NCBI GenBank assembly: GCA_963575745.1
Contig: CAUYUJ010001753.1
Span: 1-64,000, forward strand
Reading direction: 5' to 3'
Origin: Prorocentrum cordatum
Taxonomy: Eukaryota; Sar; Dinophyceae; Prorocentrales; Prorocentraceae
DNA: 64,000 nucleotides
Shown here: positions 21,470 to 31,943 of the stretch, piece by piece
How the letters are laid out: each line of letters opens with the position of its first letter
Numbering within the stretch: position 1 is the first letter of the stretch
Translations under genes and position numbers: made by a program
Notes under the pieces: generated by a model
Database searches by the model: none
What the model was told of the DNA's origin: nothing
What the model saw: the letters and a program-made list of their open reading frames with translations, nothing else

Positions 21470-22139
21470 AGTTCAGAGAATTGTGCATACCGTCATCTAG
21501 TGCAAATGGTTCTTTGCTCCGTGGCTTGTTGCACAACGTGGTCCCCGTAAATCCCTGGCGGGATACAGCTCCCGCCATTTGCCAAAGGGCCAAGGGACTG
21601 GTGGTATTCTATGGTCCGAATTGCGGCTTTCGACTTTGAGCGTGAGGGCGCTTTCTTTGTGTCGAGCCCCTGGCGTCCCTGCCTGCTTCCTTGCCCCCCC
21701 CCACTCTGGCCAACTTCTCTCCCTTGGCGTGTACCCTGCCGCTCACACTCTTCTCTCCTGAGGGGGCAGCGTGGGGGACGGAGGAGGTAATGAGGACGAG
21801 GGGATGTTGCTTGTGGAAGCGCGCGAACTATGTAGCCTCTGCGTGTGCATGCCGGGGCTCAGGCCCAGTCCCCGTGTGGGGAGGGCCCGACAAAAGTTCC
21901 CCCTATGGAGCACAGCAGGGCCCCCCCTGTGGGCCTGTGCAGCTCGTCGAAGGCCTCCGCACCCGCCCGGGGCGTGATTATTTAGGCCTCAGCTCGACGC
22001 CTTGACCAGTTCCATAATCAAGTGACCGCTTTTGTGCTTCATTGGTTGGCCGACCGGCGCGGGCCCCCGAACCCCCCTTACGTCCCCCCCCGTGGAGTCG
22101 ATCTTGGCTGCTTCCTGTCGCCCGTTTCGAGCGGGTGGA
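21470..22139. other. Unassigned region
   Basis: Unique-looking, moderately GC-rich DNA. Overlapping short frames in several phases; none with a recognised domain or convincing splice sites. Confidence 0.3.
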
Positions 22140-22262
22140 GTCTGCCCCAGAGGCCGCACTCCTGCAAACAGTCGCACTGAGCAGAGGTCTGGCGCCAGAC
22201 ACCCCCCTCCCCCTCCCCTGGCCGCCTAATGTCGACGCGCCGAATCAAAAGACGCTCACCAG
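22140..22262 (+). repeat. Dispersed repeat K, copy 1
   Basis: CCAGAGGCCGCACTCCTGCA, CTCCCCCTCCCCTGGCCG and GACGCGCCGAATCAAAAGAC match 24890-25003. 22280-22740 beyond it is GC-rich with competing frames on the minus strand (one ends at a GTGAGC donor, complement near 22306), not called. Confidence 0.6.
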
Positions 22263-22744
22263 AAGCTCGGAGGGTCCCTGGCGGTAACCGAGATTGACCG
22301 CTCACCGTCGGCACCGAGTGCCTCGTAAAGCTCCTCGGTGCACCCTGTCCAGCACATTGAGCACCTCGTGGGGCCTCCCGGTGCACCCCGTGCAGGAGCG
22401 GCGAGGGGTTCGAGCGCAGGAGGCCCCACGAGTCATGACCACCGCGCCGCAGTGATGCACGGACTCCCTTTCGTGAGCGACGCAGTTTGCGCGCAGCCGC
22501 AGCCACTGCCGCGTCCACACGCGCGTCCCCGCAGCCAAACTGCACGCTCCAGAGCAGCCCCCCCCCCCGCGGGCCGCGGGGACCCCGTCAGAGGCCCGGC
22601 AGCCGCCCGTTCGACGAGCCTCCGGCATCGTCGTGCGCCGAGCCCTGGTTGGTGCGCCCCTCGCGGCCAGCTCCGTCTTCCTCCTCCTCCCTGCCTCACC
22701 GGGCGCGTTCCACTACGTACTCGCAAAGTGCCTACTCGCAAACG

Positions 22745-23120
22745 TCAGGAAAAAAATCACTGGGTGGAGCTCCCCATATGTGCATATATTCGCATGGACC
22801 TGTCCGCCGTGAGAGTCTAGGCGCAAGAGTTTTCGAATATAAGTGGGCTTGCGTTGCGACGGTCTGCTCATGAATTTAACTTCGAACGGATTGGAGCGTG
22901 AAGAGTCTCGGTAGTACGAGCGCGTCTCTGCGCATGAGCCTGGGGCCTCCTGGGGCCTCCAGAACCTCCTGGGCCTTCCTGGGGCCTCCAGGAGCCTCTT
23001 GGGGCATCCAGGAGCCTCTTGGGGCCTCCTGGAGCCTCTTGAGGCTTCGAGTGGCCTCCTGAGGCCTCCTGGAGCCTCGCGTAGCCTCCTGGAGCCTCCT
23101 GGAGCTTCCTGGGACCTCCT
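22745..23120 (+). repeat. Dispersed repeat M, copy 1, with CCTCCTGGGG minisatellite
   Basis: GTGGAGCTCCCCATATGTGC, CATGGACCTGTCCGCCGTGA and AGTACGAGCGCGTCTCTG match 53425-53735 over ~200 bp. A 'ggggcctcctggagcctc' minisatellite follows in both loci. Confidence 0.8.
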
Positions 23121-23122
23121 AG

Positions 23123-23655
23123 GGAGGATTCGTGCCCCAGGAGAAGCCCGATCTATAGGAACAGACGTACGGAAAACATTGCGGATTGGAGCCACAGGAG
23201 AAGGGCAGTCTCTAGGAGCACACGTAAAACACCAAGGATTCGTACCCCAGGGGAGGCCCAATCCATAGGAACAGACGTAAAACATTCAGGATTGTATACA
23301 CAGGAGAAGGACAGTATGTATACACATACGTATAACATCAAGGATTCGTGCTCCAGGTGAGGCCCGATCTATAGAAGCATACGTAAAACACATGGGATTG
23401 GAGCCACTCCTGTTGCCTTCTGAGGCCTCCTCCTCCTTGGGCCTCTCGGGGCCTCCTGTTGCCTGGGCCTCCTGGCGCTTCCTGTGGTCTCCTGGGGCCT
23501 CTTGTGGCTTCCTGAGGCCTTCTGGAGCTTCCTGGGGCCTTCTGGAGCCTCTTGAATCTTCCTGTGGCCTCCTGATGCTTCCTGGGACCTCATGTGGCCT
23601 CCTGGGGCCTCCTGAAGCCTGCTGGAGCCTTCTGTGGCATCCTGGGGAGATTATG
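23123..23655 (+). repeat. 53-bp tandem repeat (5 units) and minisatellite
   Basis: Units of the form GGATTCGTGCCCCAGGAGAA, then CCGATCTATAGGAACAGACG and TAAAACA, start near 23127, 23183, 23237, 23290 and 23341. 23410-23655 returns to 'ggggcctcctg' words. The related single unit at 53700 follows repeat M copy 2. Confidence 0.75.
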
Positions 23656-23682
23656 TGCCCACGAGTCTGGCCACCCAAACTG

Positions 23683-24015
23683 GCAAACCGATAGAGACAT
23701 CCTCAAAATCTGGCCCCCCTGGGGGCGAACATGAGCGCCTCGCTCGAGACATCCTCCAAATCTGCTCCGAAAGCGGAGGATGTTGGGGACCACAACAGAC
23801 AAACCGCTTGAGACATCCCCGCCATTTGGGCGCGAACGGAGGCCGTGCAATACCCCTGGCGGCCCCCCCTGAGGAGGCGCCTCGCACGAGACATCCTCAA
23901 AATCTGTTCCGAAAACGGAGCATGTTGGGGACCAAAACAGGCAAACCGCCTGAGACATCCCCACCATTTGGGCGCGAACGGAGGCCGTGCAATACCCCTG
24001 GCGGCCCCCCCTTAG
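23683..24015 (+). repeat. 142-bp tandem repeat, two full units and a partial
   Basis: CGAGACATCCTCAAAATCTG, GGCAAACCGCCTGAGACATC and CATTTGGGCGCGAACGGAGG recur with period about 142 bp. The last two units are nearly identical. Confidence 0.8.
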
Positions 24016-24067
24016 GAGTGCTAAAACCAGCAAGCCGCTCGAGACATCCTCATCATCTGCTCATCGT

Positions 24068-24200
24068 CCTCCTCCTCCTCCTCCTCCTCCTCCTCCTCCT
24101 CCTCCTCCTCCTCCTCCTCCTCGTCATCATCATCATCACCATACTCATCCATCATTCACCATCACCATCATACTCACATCATACTCTCACCATGCCATGG
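24068..24200 (+). repeat. (TCC)n then (ATC)n microsatellite
   Basis: TCC units to 24123, then TCATCATCATC and CATACTCACATCATACTC variants. 24200-24560 holds no gene I can support; GCGAGCAGTGGAACGCGC near 24370 is the inverse of a word near 22705. Confidence 0.8.
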
Positions 24201-24559
24201 TCATCAACATCACAATCATCCAATCTCATGGTATGGATGGTCCGGCGCGGTCGGAGAGTAACAAGAAAACCATCTTTTAGATATGGGGAAACACACGTTC
24301 GCCTCGGTGTAATTTGTCGTAAATCCTCCGCAGCTGATCCAGGCCATTTGCGAGTAGTGACTTTGCGAGCAGTGGAACGCGCTTGCCTACTGCCTGGGGC
24401 TCCAGCCAGTGGGGTGCTCAGGCGGGTGGAAGTCTTCGGGGAAGCGCCAGCGCGGATTCAGGCGCGTAGGTTGAACAATGGGTCCCGCTGCCGTGCAACA
24501 TCGGCGCGCTCCGTCGCCAAACGGGGCGGTGTTGGCTTCGTGTCTGGTGGAGGTCCCCT

Positions 24560-25003
24560 CCCTGACCCGTGGATCCTGCGCCCACGCGCCGCACCCACGG
24601 ATCCGTGATTCGTGTTGGCGTGTACCCGAGTCTTCCCAGACATCGGACGTCTTGATTTTTTCTGTGCGGGGTCCACGGAGATTGTTTGTTTTTTGCTGTC
24701 GCCGTCGACCCACCCGCGACCCCGCCCGCGACCCACCCGCGACCCACCCGCGTCCCACCCGCAACCCACCCGCAACCCACCCGCGACCAACCTCGTGACC
24801 CACCCGCGACCCACCCGCGACCCGCCCCGCGCCCGCCCCCTCACTCTTGTCCGCCATTCGCGGATTCGGCGAACGTGCCACGTGTGGTGTTCCCCCCCAG
24901 AGGCCGCGCTCCTGCAAGCAGCCGCACCAAGCAGCCCCCCCCCTCCCCTCCCCCCTTTCCCGCCCGATGCCGACACGCCGAATAAAAACAAAGACGCTCA
25001 CCT
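24560..25003 (+). repeat. Composite repeat J copy (degenerate) and repeat K copy 2
   Basis: 24710-24840 is the CCCACCCGCGA minisatellite. 24890-25003 carries AGAGGCCGCGCTCCTGCAAG and CACGCCGAATAAAAACAAAG as in repeat K copy 1. Confidence 0.65.
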
Positions 25004-25006
25004 TCG

Positions 25007-25130
25007 AAGGGGGAGGAGGAGGAGGAGGAGGAGGAGGAGGAGGAGGAGGAGGAGGAGGAGGAGGAGGAGGAGGAGGAATAGGAATAGGAATAGGAGGAGG
25101 AGGAGGAGGAGGAGGAGGAGGAGGAGGAGG
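25007..25130 (-). repeat. (TCC)n on the minus strand
   Basis: GGA units on the + strand with an AATAGGAATAGGAATAGG interruption. 25130-25265 beyond it is Arg-rich in every frame and not called. Confidence 0.85.
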
Positions 25131-25269
25131 CGCCCCGCAGCGGGGCCGGCGGCCCGCGGACCCGCGGGGGCGCCCGAGCGGCGGCCCTCTTGGCGCAGCG
25201 CGGAGGCGGCGAGCCGCCGCGCGCCTCGGCGGTCGCGCCTCGGCCCGGAGGGCCGCCGCCAGCCACGCG

Positions 25270-25680
25270 AAGGTCGGGGGCGGAAAAGAGGGGGGTGATG
25301 ACTAGGGGGGGGTGGATATCATGGCGGGGGGCATGATATTTCCCCAGATCTCATGGCGCCTCTTCTTATTTCATTGCGTTCCTGGCCCCCCCGCTGGGCC
25401 GCGCACGTGCCGCCGGTCATGATTTGCACCCCCTCCCCCTCTTGGACACCCCCCTCTTGGCCGCTCCCGAGAAGGAGGAGTGCCGAGGAGCGGCGCTCCT
25501 CGCCGCCCGCGCCACCGCCCCGACCCAGAGATCCCAAAGGAAGCTCTTTGAGCCCTCAGGAAGCCCACAGGAACCCCCCGGGGGACCCTCAGATCCTTCT
25601 TGGAATCCTCATGGGAATCCCCAGATCCTCAAGAATCCCTCGGGAAGCCTAAGAGATCCCAGGGCCTCCCTTGCGCAAAC
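25270..25680 (+). repeat. Dispersed repeat L copy 2 and short-word repeats
   Basis: GTCGGGGGCGGAAAAGA and GCCGCCGGTCATGATTTGCA repeat the 17590 copy. 25540-25680 is made of 'cctcaggaagccc/agatcct' words. No gene. Confidence 0.7.
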
Positions 25681-25922
25681 AGATTAAGGTCAACCCTAGT
25701 ACTACTACTGATAACAATACGACTACGACTGCTACTACTACGACTACCAGCCCGAAGGCCCCGATGTGCTGCCCATTCTCAGAAGGGGTGGGGGTCGGGG
25801 AACGTGGACAAAGGCACACATCTGGAACCCGTACCCCCCTCAGCCCGAGATGCGGCTCTTCGGGTCGGGTTGGGGCGGTTTGGTGGGCAGTCAGCTCCGG
25901 AACGGATTCATCCACACTCTGT

Positions 25923-26106
25923 CGAAGAAGAGAAAACCACATGAACACAAACTTTTGGCGCTCCGCGCGAAGATTCCTTGGAACCGCGTGCGCCTCCGGC
26001 GCCGCCCCTGGCGCATTCCGCGCGCCTGGGAGGGGGCCCCAGCGCGGATCCAAGAAGTCCGCGGAGCGCCAAAAGTTTATGTTTATGTTTTTTTTGTTTT
26101 CTGTCT
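25923..26106. mobile_element. Family F, copy 4 (full)
   Basis: ACACAAACTTTTGGCGCTCC on the left and GCGCCAAAAGTTTATGTTTA on the right, with CCGCGCGCCTGGGAGGGGGC in the centre. It is the closest relative of copy 1. Confidence 0.75.
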
Positions 26107-26160
26107 TAGCCCCGCCCGACCTCCCTCTGGACGGGGGGCTCGCCGCCGACCGGGAGGCCC

Positions 26161-26265
26161 TCAGAACTCGTCCTGGAGGGCCTCCGCGGGGAAGGCCTGC
26201 ACGATGGTCTTGGCCAGCTTCGCCGTCGCCGCGACGACTCTGCCGAATGCTTCGCGCTTCCCGGC
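26161..26265 (-). CDS. Possible last exon on the minus strand, unknown
   Basis: Reading the minus strand from about 26265, the frame gives REAFGRVVAATAKLAKTIVQ, then AFPAEALQDEF and a TGA at 26161-26163. Codon use is regular and the peptide has the look of a helical C-terminus. There is no in-frame Met start, so it would be a terminal exon; the acceptor may be the AG in GGGAAG at its edge. No family is recognised. Confidence 0.4.
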   Translation of the reverse strand, partial: AGKREAFGRVVAATAKLAKTIVQAFPAEALQDEF

Positions 26266-26274
26266 GTGAGTCTA

Positions 26275-26410
26275 CCCGTACCGCTACCCTTGCCCCCAGG
26301 TCCTTCTGTGTCGCCCTCGCGGGAGGCCCTCGTGGCCACCGCTGAATCCGCCTCGCAGTCTGGGTGAGAGCGCACCCCGGGAGAGGTCCGGGGAGAGGCG
26401 ATGTCTGTGC
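26275..26410 (+). repeat. Dispersed repeat N, copy 2
   Basis: GGGAGGCCCTCGTGGCCACC and CCCGGGAGAGGTCCGGGGAG match the N core. 26410-26565 shows nothing further. Confidence 0.55.
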
Positions 26411-26565
26411 TGTTTTCAACCACGCCTAAAGAGTGACCCTTCGGCGGGGTAAACTTTGGTGCGGGCCCACTGGGGCCCCCCGCTTGCTGAATGCGATGCG
26501 ACAGCAGCGGCTTGCGCGCTCGGTTTGGGCCCCCCCCGCGCCTCCCCGAAAGCTCTGGACCTCCT

Positions 26566-26790
26566 AGATGGGGTCGTAGCAGATGGGGTCGGAGGATCGC
26601 GCCGCATCGCCGATGCATCGGCGATGCGGCTCGATGTGCAGCCCGCTTTGCTTCACGTCAACGTCGCCGATGCATCGCCGAAGTCGACGATGTATCGCCG
26701 GTGCATCGCCGATGCATCGCCGATGCATCGCCGATGTATCGGCGATGCGGCGCGATCCTCCGACCCCATCTACTCCGACCCCATCTAGGA
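26566..26790. mobile_element. Foldback element with CGATGCATCGC repeats
   Basis: TAGATGGGGTCGTAGCAGAT and GTCGGAGGATCGCGCCGCAT are mirrored by GGCGCGATCCTCCGACCCCA and CCGACCCCATCTA at the other end. The centre repeats the palindrome CGATGCATCG. Arms are about 65 bp. Confidence 0.65.
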
Positions 26791-26992
26791 GGCCTCTAAA
26801 AGCCGCGCACCAAAGGTCACTCTTACCCAGGGTCACGCTTGCGTGCAGTCGATGCTTGGTTTCCCCAGGAGTGGCTCCGAGGCGGGGTTGCATACACAAG
26901 CAGCCGCCGCGTCAGGACAGATGTTCGGAGGCTTCGGCAGGCGGTGGATCTGGATATGGAATAATTTGGCCCTGGCCCACTATTTTAGTAGA

Positions 26993-27012
26993 ATTATATG
27001 TTATTATTATTA

Positions 27013-27074
<62 letters not shown>

Positions 27075-27088
27075 CGTATTATTATTAG

Positions 27089-27119
<31 letters not shown>

Positions 27120-27172
27120 CGTATTATTATTAGTTTTATTATTATTATTAGTAGTAGTATTATTATTATTAT
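26993..27172 (+). repeat. (ATT)n microsatellite
   Basis: TTATTATTATTATT with G and C substitutions every few units. 27190-27395 beyond it shows no recognised feature. Confidence 0.9.
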
Positions 27173-27399
27173 GTATACACGCATACGTATATATATAGAG
27201 AGAGGTACAAGATTGAACCGGTTCGTTGCGCTTCGCCTTCCAAATGTGAGTCGCATGGCGCCAGAGAGGCGCGATGAGATCGGTTGTCGTCACAGCCGCG
27301 GTGTGTTCTGGCCATGGAGACCATGGAGCAAACAGGGCTGAAATGACCCAGAGAATATTGCGGCTCAAAGAGCTCAGAAGGGGTCTCTGCCGCCATGGG

Positions 27400-28270
27400 G
27401 CCCAGGGCTCGGATCCCCGATTTTAGGCGAGGGGTAATGTTGCCGATGCGGTTCCAGGGGGTCATGAGACTCACGGGGTTCACAGGGCTCATGGGGTTCG
27501 TTGGGGTCATGGGACTGTTTGTGCACATCGGGAACAGGGCTCATAGTGCTGAGTGGCTTTTGCAGAGGTCATGGGGGTCATAGGAGGCTCATGGTGCTTA
27601 GAAGGGTCTTGGGGCTCCTTGGAGTCGTTAGTTCTTGGGGACCATTGGGCTCATAGAGCTCGCAATGCTCCTGGGGCCCATAGGGCCCATAGCGCTAACA
27701 GAGCGCGTAGGCCTCGTAGGGCTCATGGGGCCGATTAGTGTGAAGGGGCAAGTCGGGGCCACAGGGCTCACAGGGCCCATAGGCCGTATACGGCTTACTG
27801 GGCTCGTAGAGCTCATGGAGCTCGGAGGGCACTTAAGGCTCATTGGGCTCCTAGGGCCCATTGGAGTAATAGGGTTCGTGGGGGTCATAGGGCTCATGGG
27901 GCCCATAGGGCTCACAGAGCTCATCGGGCTCATAGGGCTCATGGGTTCGTAGGGCTCAAACGGCTCATTGGGCTCATAGGATTCATCGGCCCCATAGAGC
28001 CCATAGGGCTCATAAAGCTCATAGGGCTCATAGGGCTCATAGGGCTCATGGGGCCCATGGGGCCCATAGGGCTCGTAGGGCTCATATGACTTAGGGACTC
28101 ATAGGGCTCATGGGGCTCATAGGGCTCATAGGGCTCATGGGGCTCATAGGGCTCATGGGGCCTATAGGACCCATAGGGCTCATAGGGCCCATAAGGCTCA
28201 TAGGGCTCATATGGCTCATAGGGCTCAAGGGCTCACAGGGGTCATCGGGCTCATAGGGCTCATAGGGCTC
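27400..28270 (+). repeat. GGGCTCATA minisatellite
   Basis: About 90 units of 9 bp (GGGCTCATA, GGGCCCATA, GGGCTCATG). It encodes periodic Gly-Leu-Ile or, on the minus strand, Met-Ser-Pro peptides. These are by-products of the repeat. Confidence 0.9.
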
Positions 28271-28369
28271 AGAACCGCTCCCCGATGTCAGATCGGTTTT
28301 GGACGGGTGGCCCGAAAACGGTCCCGAGAGGCAGAAACGTCGAGAGTTGTATCGTCGGGTCTGTATGGT

Positions 28370-28486
28370 GGATGTTCCTCCTTCTCGCCCAGCCTCTTCC
28401 TGTTTCCCTCCTCCTCCCTCCTTCCACCGCCTTGCTCCTTTTCCATGCCTTGTGTGCCTCTGCCCCAGGAGAGCGGGCTTCACCTG
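28370..28486 (+). other. Pyrimidine tract ending CCCCAG
   Basis: TTCTCGCCCAGCCTCTTCCT through CCTCTGCCCCAG resembles a 3' splice site. No convincing exon follows; 28487-28640 has competing frames. Confidence 0.35.
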
Positions 28487-28642
28487 CGGTTCTGAGTGGA
28501 CGATTCGCAGTGGGGCACCTTCGGCCGTCTCGTAGCCCTCATGGGGCCCGTGTGATCCGTCTTCCTGGGAGGATCCGCAGAACGCTACGTCACCACATGT
28601 GTGCCGAATGTCCCCTCACATGGACCGCACCCCACAGGGAGC

Positions 28643-28735
28643 TCCACCGACGGTGAAGAGCCAACGTGTGCATGCCGCCTCACCGTTCCCACGACGGTGA
28701 AGAGCCAACGTGCGCATGCCGCCGCACCGTCCATG
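28643..28735 (+). repeat. 43-bp direct repeat
   Basis: GACGGTGAAGAGCCAACGTG and GCATGCCGCC occur twice in succession. Confidence 0.7.
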
Positions 28736-28904
28736 GCGGCACACCCGTGATCTGGATTATGAGTGGGGGGGGGCCCTTTGGGGTCTCGCGGCGTGTGGGG
28801 GTGAGAGCTCTGTAGGTGTTAGGGTTCCCAGGCCTCATAGGGCTCATGGGGCACCATGAGGCTCCATAGTGGTCGTAGGGCTTGTGGGGCCGACAGGCCT
28901 CATA

Positions 28905-29425
28905 TGGCTGATAGGGGTATGGCCTCTCGGGGCTCTCGTGGGGCTCCTGTTGAGGCTCTCTTGGGCTGTCTGGCGGCCCTCCTGGGCCGTCCCGGGACCA
29001 TCTTGGGCCGTCCTGAGGGGTTTGGGCCGTCATGGGGCCCTCTTGGTTCTTCTTGGGGGCCTCCTGCGGCCATCTTAGGGCTCTTTGGGAAGCCTTTTGG
29101 TGCTCTTTGGGGCCGTCTTGGGGCTCTCTTGGGTCGTTTTGGGATCCTTTTGGGCTGTCTTGGGGCTCCCTTGGGGGCTTCTTGGGCCGTCCAGGGGCGA
29201 TCTTGGAGGCCTCTTGGGCCGTCTTGGACGCGGCGAAGGCCAAAGAAGCGGATATGCTAAAAATGTACGTTGTCCGAAGGGAATGGGACGACTTTCACCT
29301 CGTGGGGGTCTTCTTGGGGGCATCTTGGGGCGTCTTGAAAGCATCTTGGGCCGTCTTGGAGCCACCTTGAGGCCTCTTTGAGCGCTCATAAGCCGTTCTG
29401 GAGCGGTCTTGGGCCGCTTTGGGGC
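28905..29425 (+). repeat. CTTGGGGCCGT-type minisatellite, locus 2
   Basis: Degenerate TCTTGGGCCGTCTTGG words, with the short insert GATATGCTAAAAATGTACGT near 29250 that parallels 10140-10180. Confidence 0.75.
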
Positions 29426-29564
29426 TTTGCGGGACCGTCCAGGGATGGCCGGGAAGGGCTCCCGAAACCGAAATTCGAATTTGACGTCGGTGGGAGCGCC
29501 CAGGGCAGAATTTTTGTGGGGGGGGGTCAGGGGTGGTTTTCCGCTTTAAGAATTTTCGAGGAGG

Positions 29565-30207
<643 letters not shown>

Positions 30208-30209
30208 TA

Positions 30210-30535
30210 CTAGCACGTGGGGACACTCCGTTCTCACCAGTGCCAGGGTTTTCATAGGAGGCGGGCAATACCCCCACTTTGTGGGGGGGCCGGTTCAAGC
30301 TCTACCAAATTTCCAAACGACTCTTCGCCACCACCCACACCCAGCTTCCCGCCCTATGACGTTCGGACACTTCACTTCGTGGCCTGCGGACGACCGTGGC
30401 TACTACACTGGCGCATGGGTACAGTGACTTGTTGTGGTAACATTTTCTGGACGCTAGCTTAGTATACGACTTTTCCCCCTGTTCCAACACTGGACACCTG
30501 TACTGGTTTTTGGTGGACCTACGGTGCGATTCGTA
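30210..30535. other. Unassigned region
   Basis: No repeat relationship or coding signal was recognised. Confidence 0.3.
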
Positions 30536-30539
30536 TGAT

Positions 30540-30990
30540 TTTATGTTGCGCGGTGCTAAAATTCCTCAGAAACCCAATGGTTTTTGAAGATTTCGGCGTG
30601 CGCGCGCGAAGAAAAAACGAATGTGTCCCGCATGGTATTATTTGACAGGGATGATGGCCCTGGCAGGTGCGCAACCGTTGTTGGAGAAGTTCGAAGCACG
30701 TGAAAAAGTTGCTCGCAAAAGCCCGTTTGACAGAAATGTTTAAAAAGTGTTGGGTTTCCTACAAATCCGCAAGAGCGCGCGGGATGAAATTTTGACACTT
30801 TTTTTTTGAAAAACCATTGGTTTTTTGATGTTTTTATGTTAAAATCGCTACGAACACTAAGGTTTTGGAAGGATTTCGTCTTGCGCGCGCGAATGTCCAC
30901 TTTACCTTATTTTTTGCAAGGGATTCTTGAAGTTTGGTTATGTTAGAACAAGAAATGTCCACTTTGCCTTATTTTTTGCAAGGGAAAACC
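30540..30990 (-). repeat. Repeat family A, inverted copy, plus a short direct repeat
   Basis: The complement contains ACATAAAAACATCAAAAAAC, CCAATGGTTTTTCAA and CGCGCGCTCTTGCGGATTTG, matching 14500-14560 and the units at 60.4-61.6 kb. TGTCCACTTTACCTTATTTT recurs with one change about 60 bp on. Confidence 0.65.
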
Positions 30991-31137
30991 GCCCGTAACA
31001 AAACAACCGGATCCGGACCAACCCGTTTTGCCAGAGACTTCCTCACGAAAATGATGAAAACATGGCTGCGGCCTAGGCGCGGCGAGGGGGCCGTGCACCA
31101 GGGGCCCCAACAATAATTATTCTTTAGAAGTAATAAT

Positions 31138-31316
31138 GTTCAACCACAACCACAACCACAACCACAACCACAACCACAACCACAACCACAACCACAACAA
31201 CCACAACAACCACGAAACGAACATAATGTTCACCACGGATCTCCAGATCAGCCACGCACCCAGGGACAATGAATGACCGTTCGGCCCCTCACTCTGATAT
31301 ATATATATATATACAT

Positions 31317-31365
<49 letters not shown>
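31138..31365 (-). repeat. (CCACAA)n, inverted fragment of repeat J, (TA)n
   Basis: CAACCACAACCACAACCACA runs to 31205. 31240-31300 (GACAATGAATGACCGTTCGG) is the reverse of 18870-18900, followed by TATATA to 31365. Confidence 0.75.
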
Positions 31366-31368
<3 letters not shown>

Positions 31369-31442
31369 TACACATTAGTATCAAGATCCACCGCCCGCTG
31401 GGGTCCCAGGACCGTCGGGTCCACAGGCGGTGGATATGGATA

Positions 31443-31629
31443 CAGTCAACGCACAGAGTAAGGATGGGCAATTTTCCCAAGGGTGCCCTTGCATCCTTGC
31501 CCCGTCGGCCCATCCTTGGCGACTTTCGCTGGCCAGCCTCGCTCGTTCGAAACACCTCCACATGAAACGCGGCCCTCCAAGGCCCTTGGATGTTTAATTA
31601 CCGCACATCTTGATGGTACGGGTTGACTG
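31443..31629. mobile_element. Mariner-like MITE, copy 1
   Basis: It starts CAGTCAACGCACAGAGTAAG and ends GTACGGGTTGACTG, flanked by TA on both sides (31441-31442 and 31630-31631). TA targets with CAGT...ACTG ends are the hallmark of Tc1/mariner elements. 187 bp, no coding capacity. Confidence 0.8.
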
Positions 31630-31783
31630 TATATATCCCCGCCTCGCAGTGACCCTCCGCTGGAGTGACCCTCCGGTGCGCGGTGTTTCTTTCGACTGCA
31701 CGCGGGAGTGCCCCATCTGGTCTGGGTCACCTCTGGCGCTGGCGCGCTGGGGCTCCCCGAGGGCTGACCGCGATGCCATAGCA

Positions 31784-31943
31784 TTAAGTCGGGCGTGCCC
31801 CTCTACAGGGGGGCTGTTCAAAGATAGTGAAAAAATGTGTGAGGACATTTTTTGAGTATTTTTGATTATTTGTCTTGCGTGTCTTTGTCATTTCTCATTT
31901 TGCGTCCAAAATCCGTCCGTAGGAGGAGACGCGCCCGACCTGA
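31784..31943. mobile_element. MITE family B, copy 2
   Basis: TTAAGTCGGGCGTGCCCCTC on the left, AGACGCGCCCGACCTGA on the right, AT-rich core with TTCAAAGATAGTG. The flanks CCATAGCA and CGATAGAT match only 5 of 8, so this is an older insertion. Confidence 0.8.
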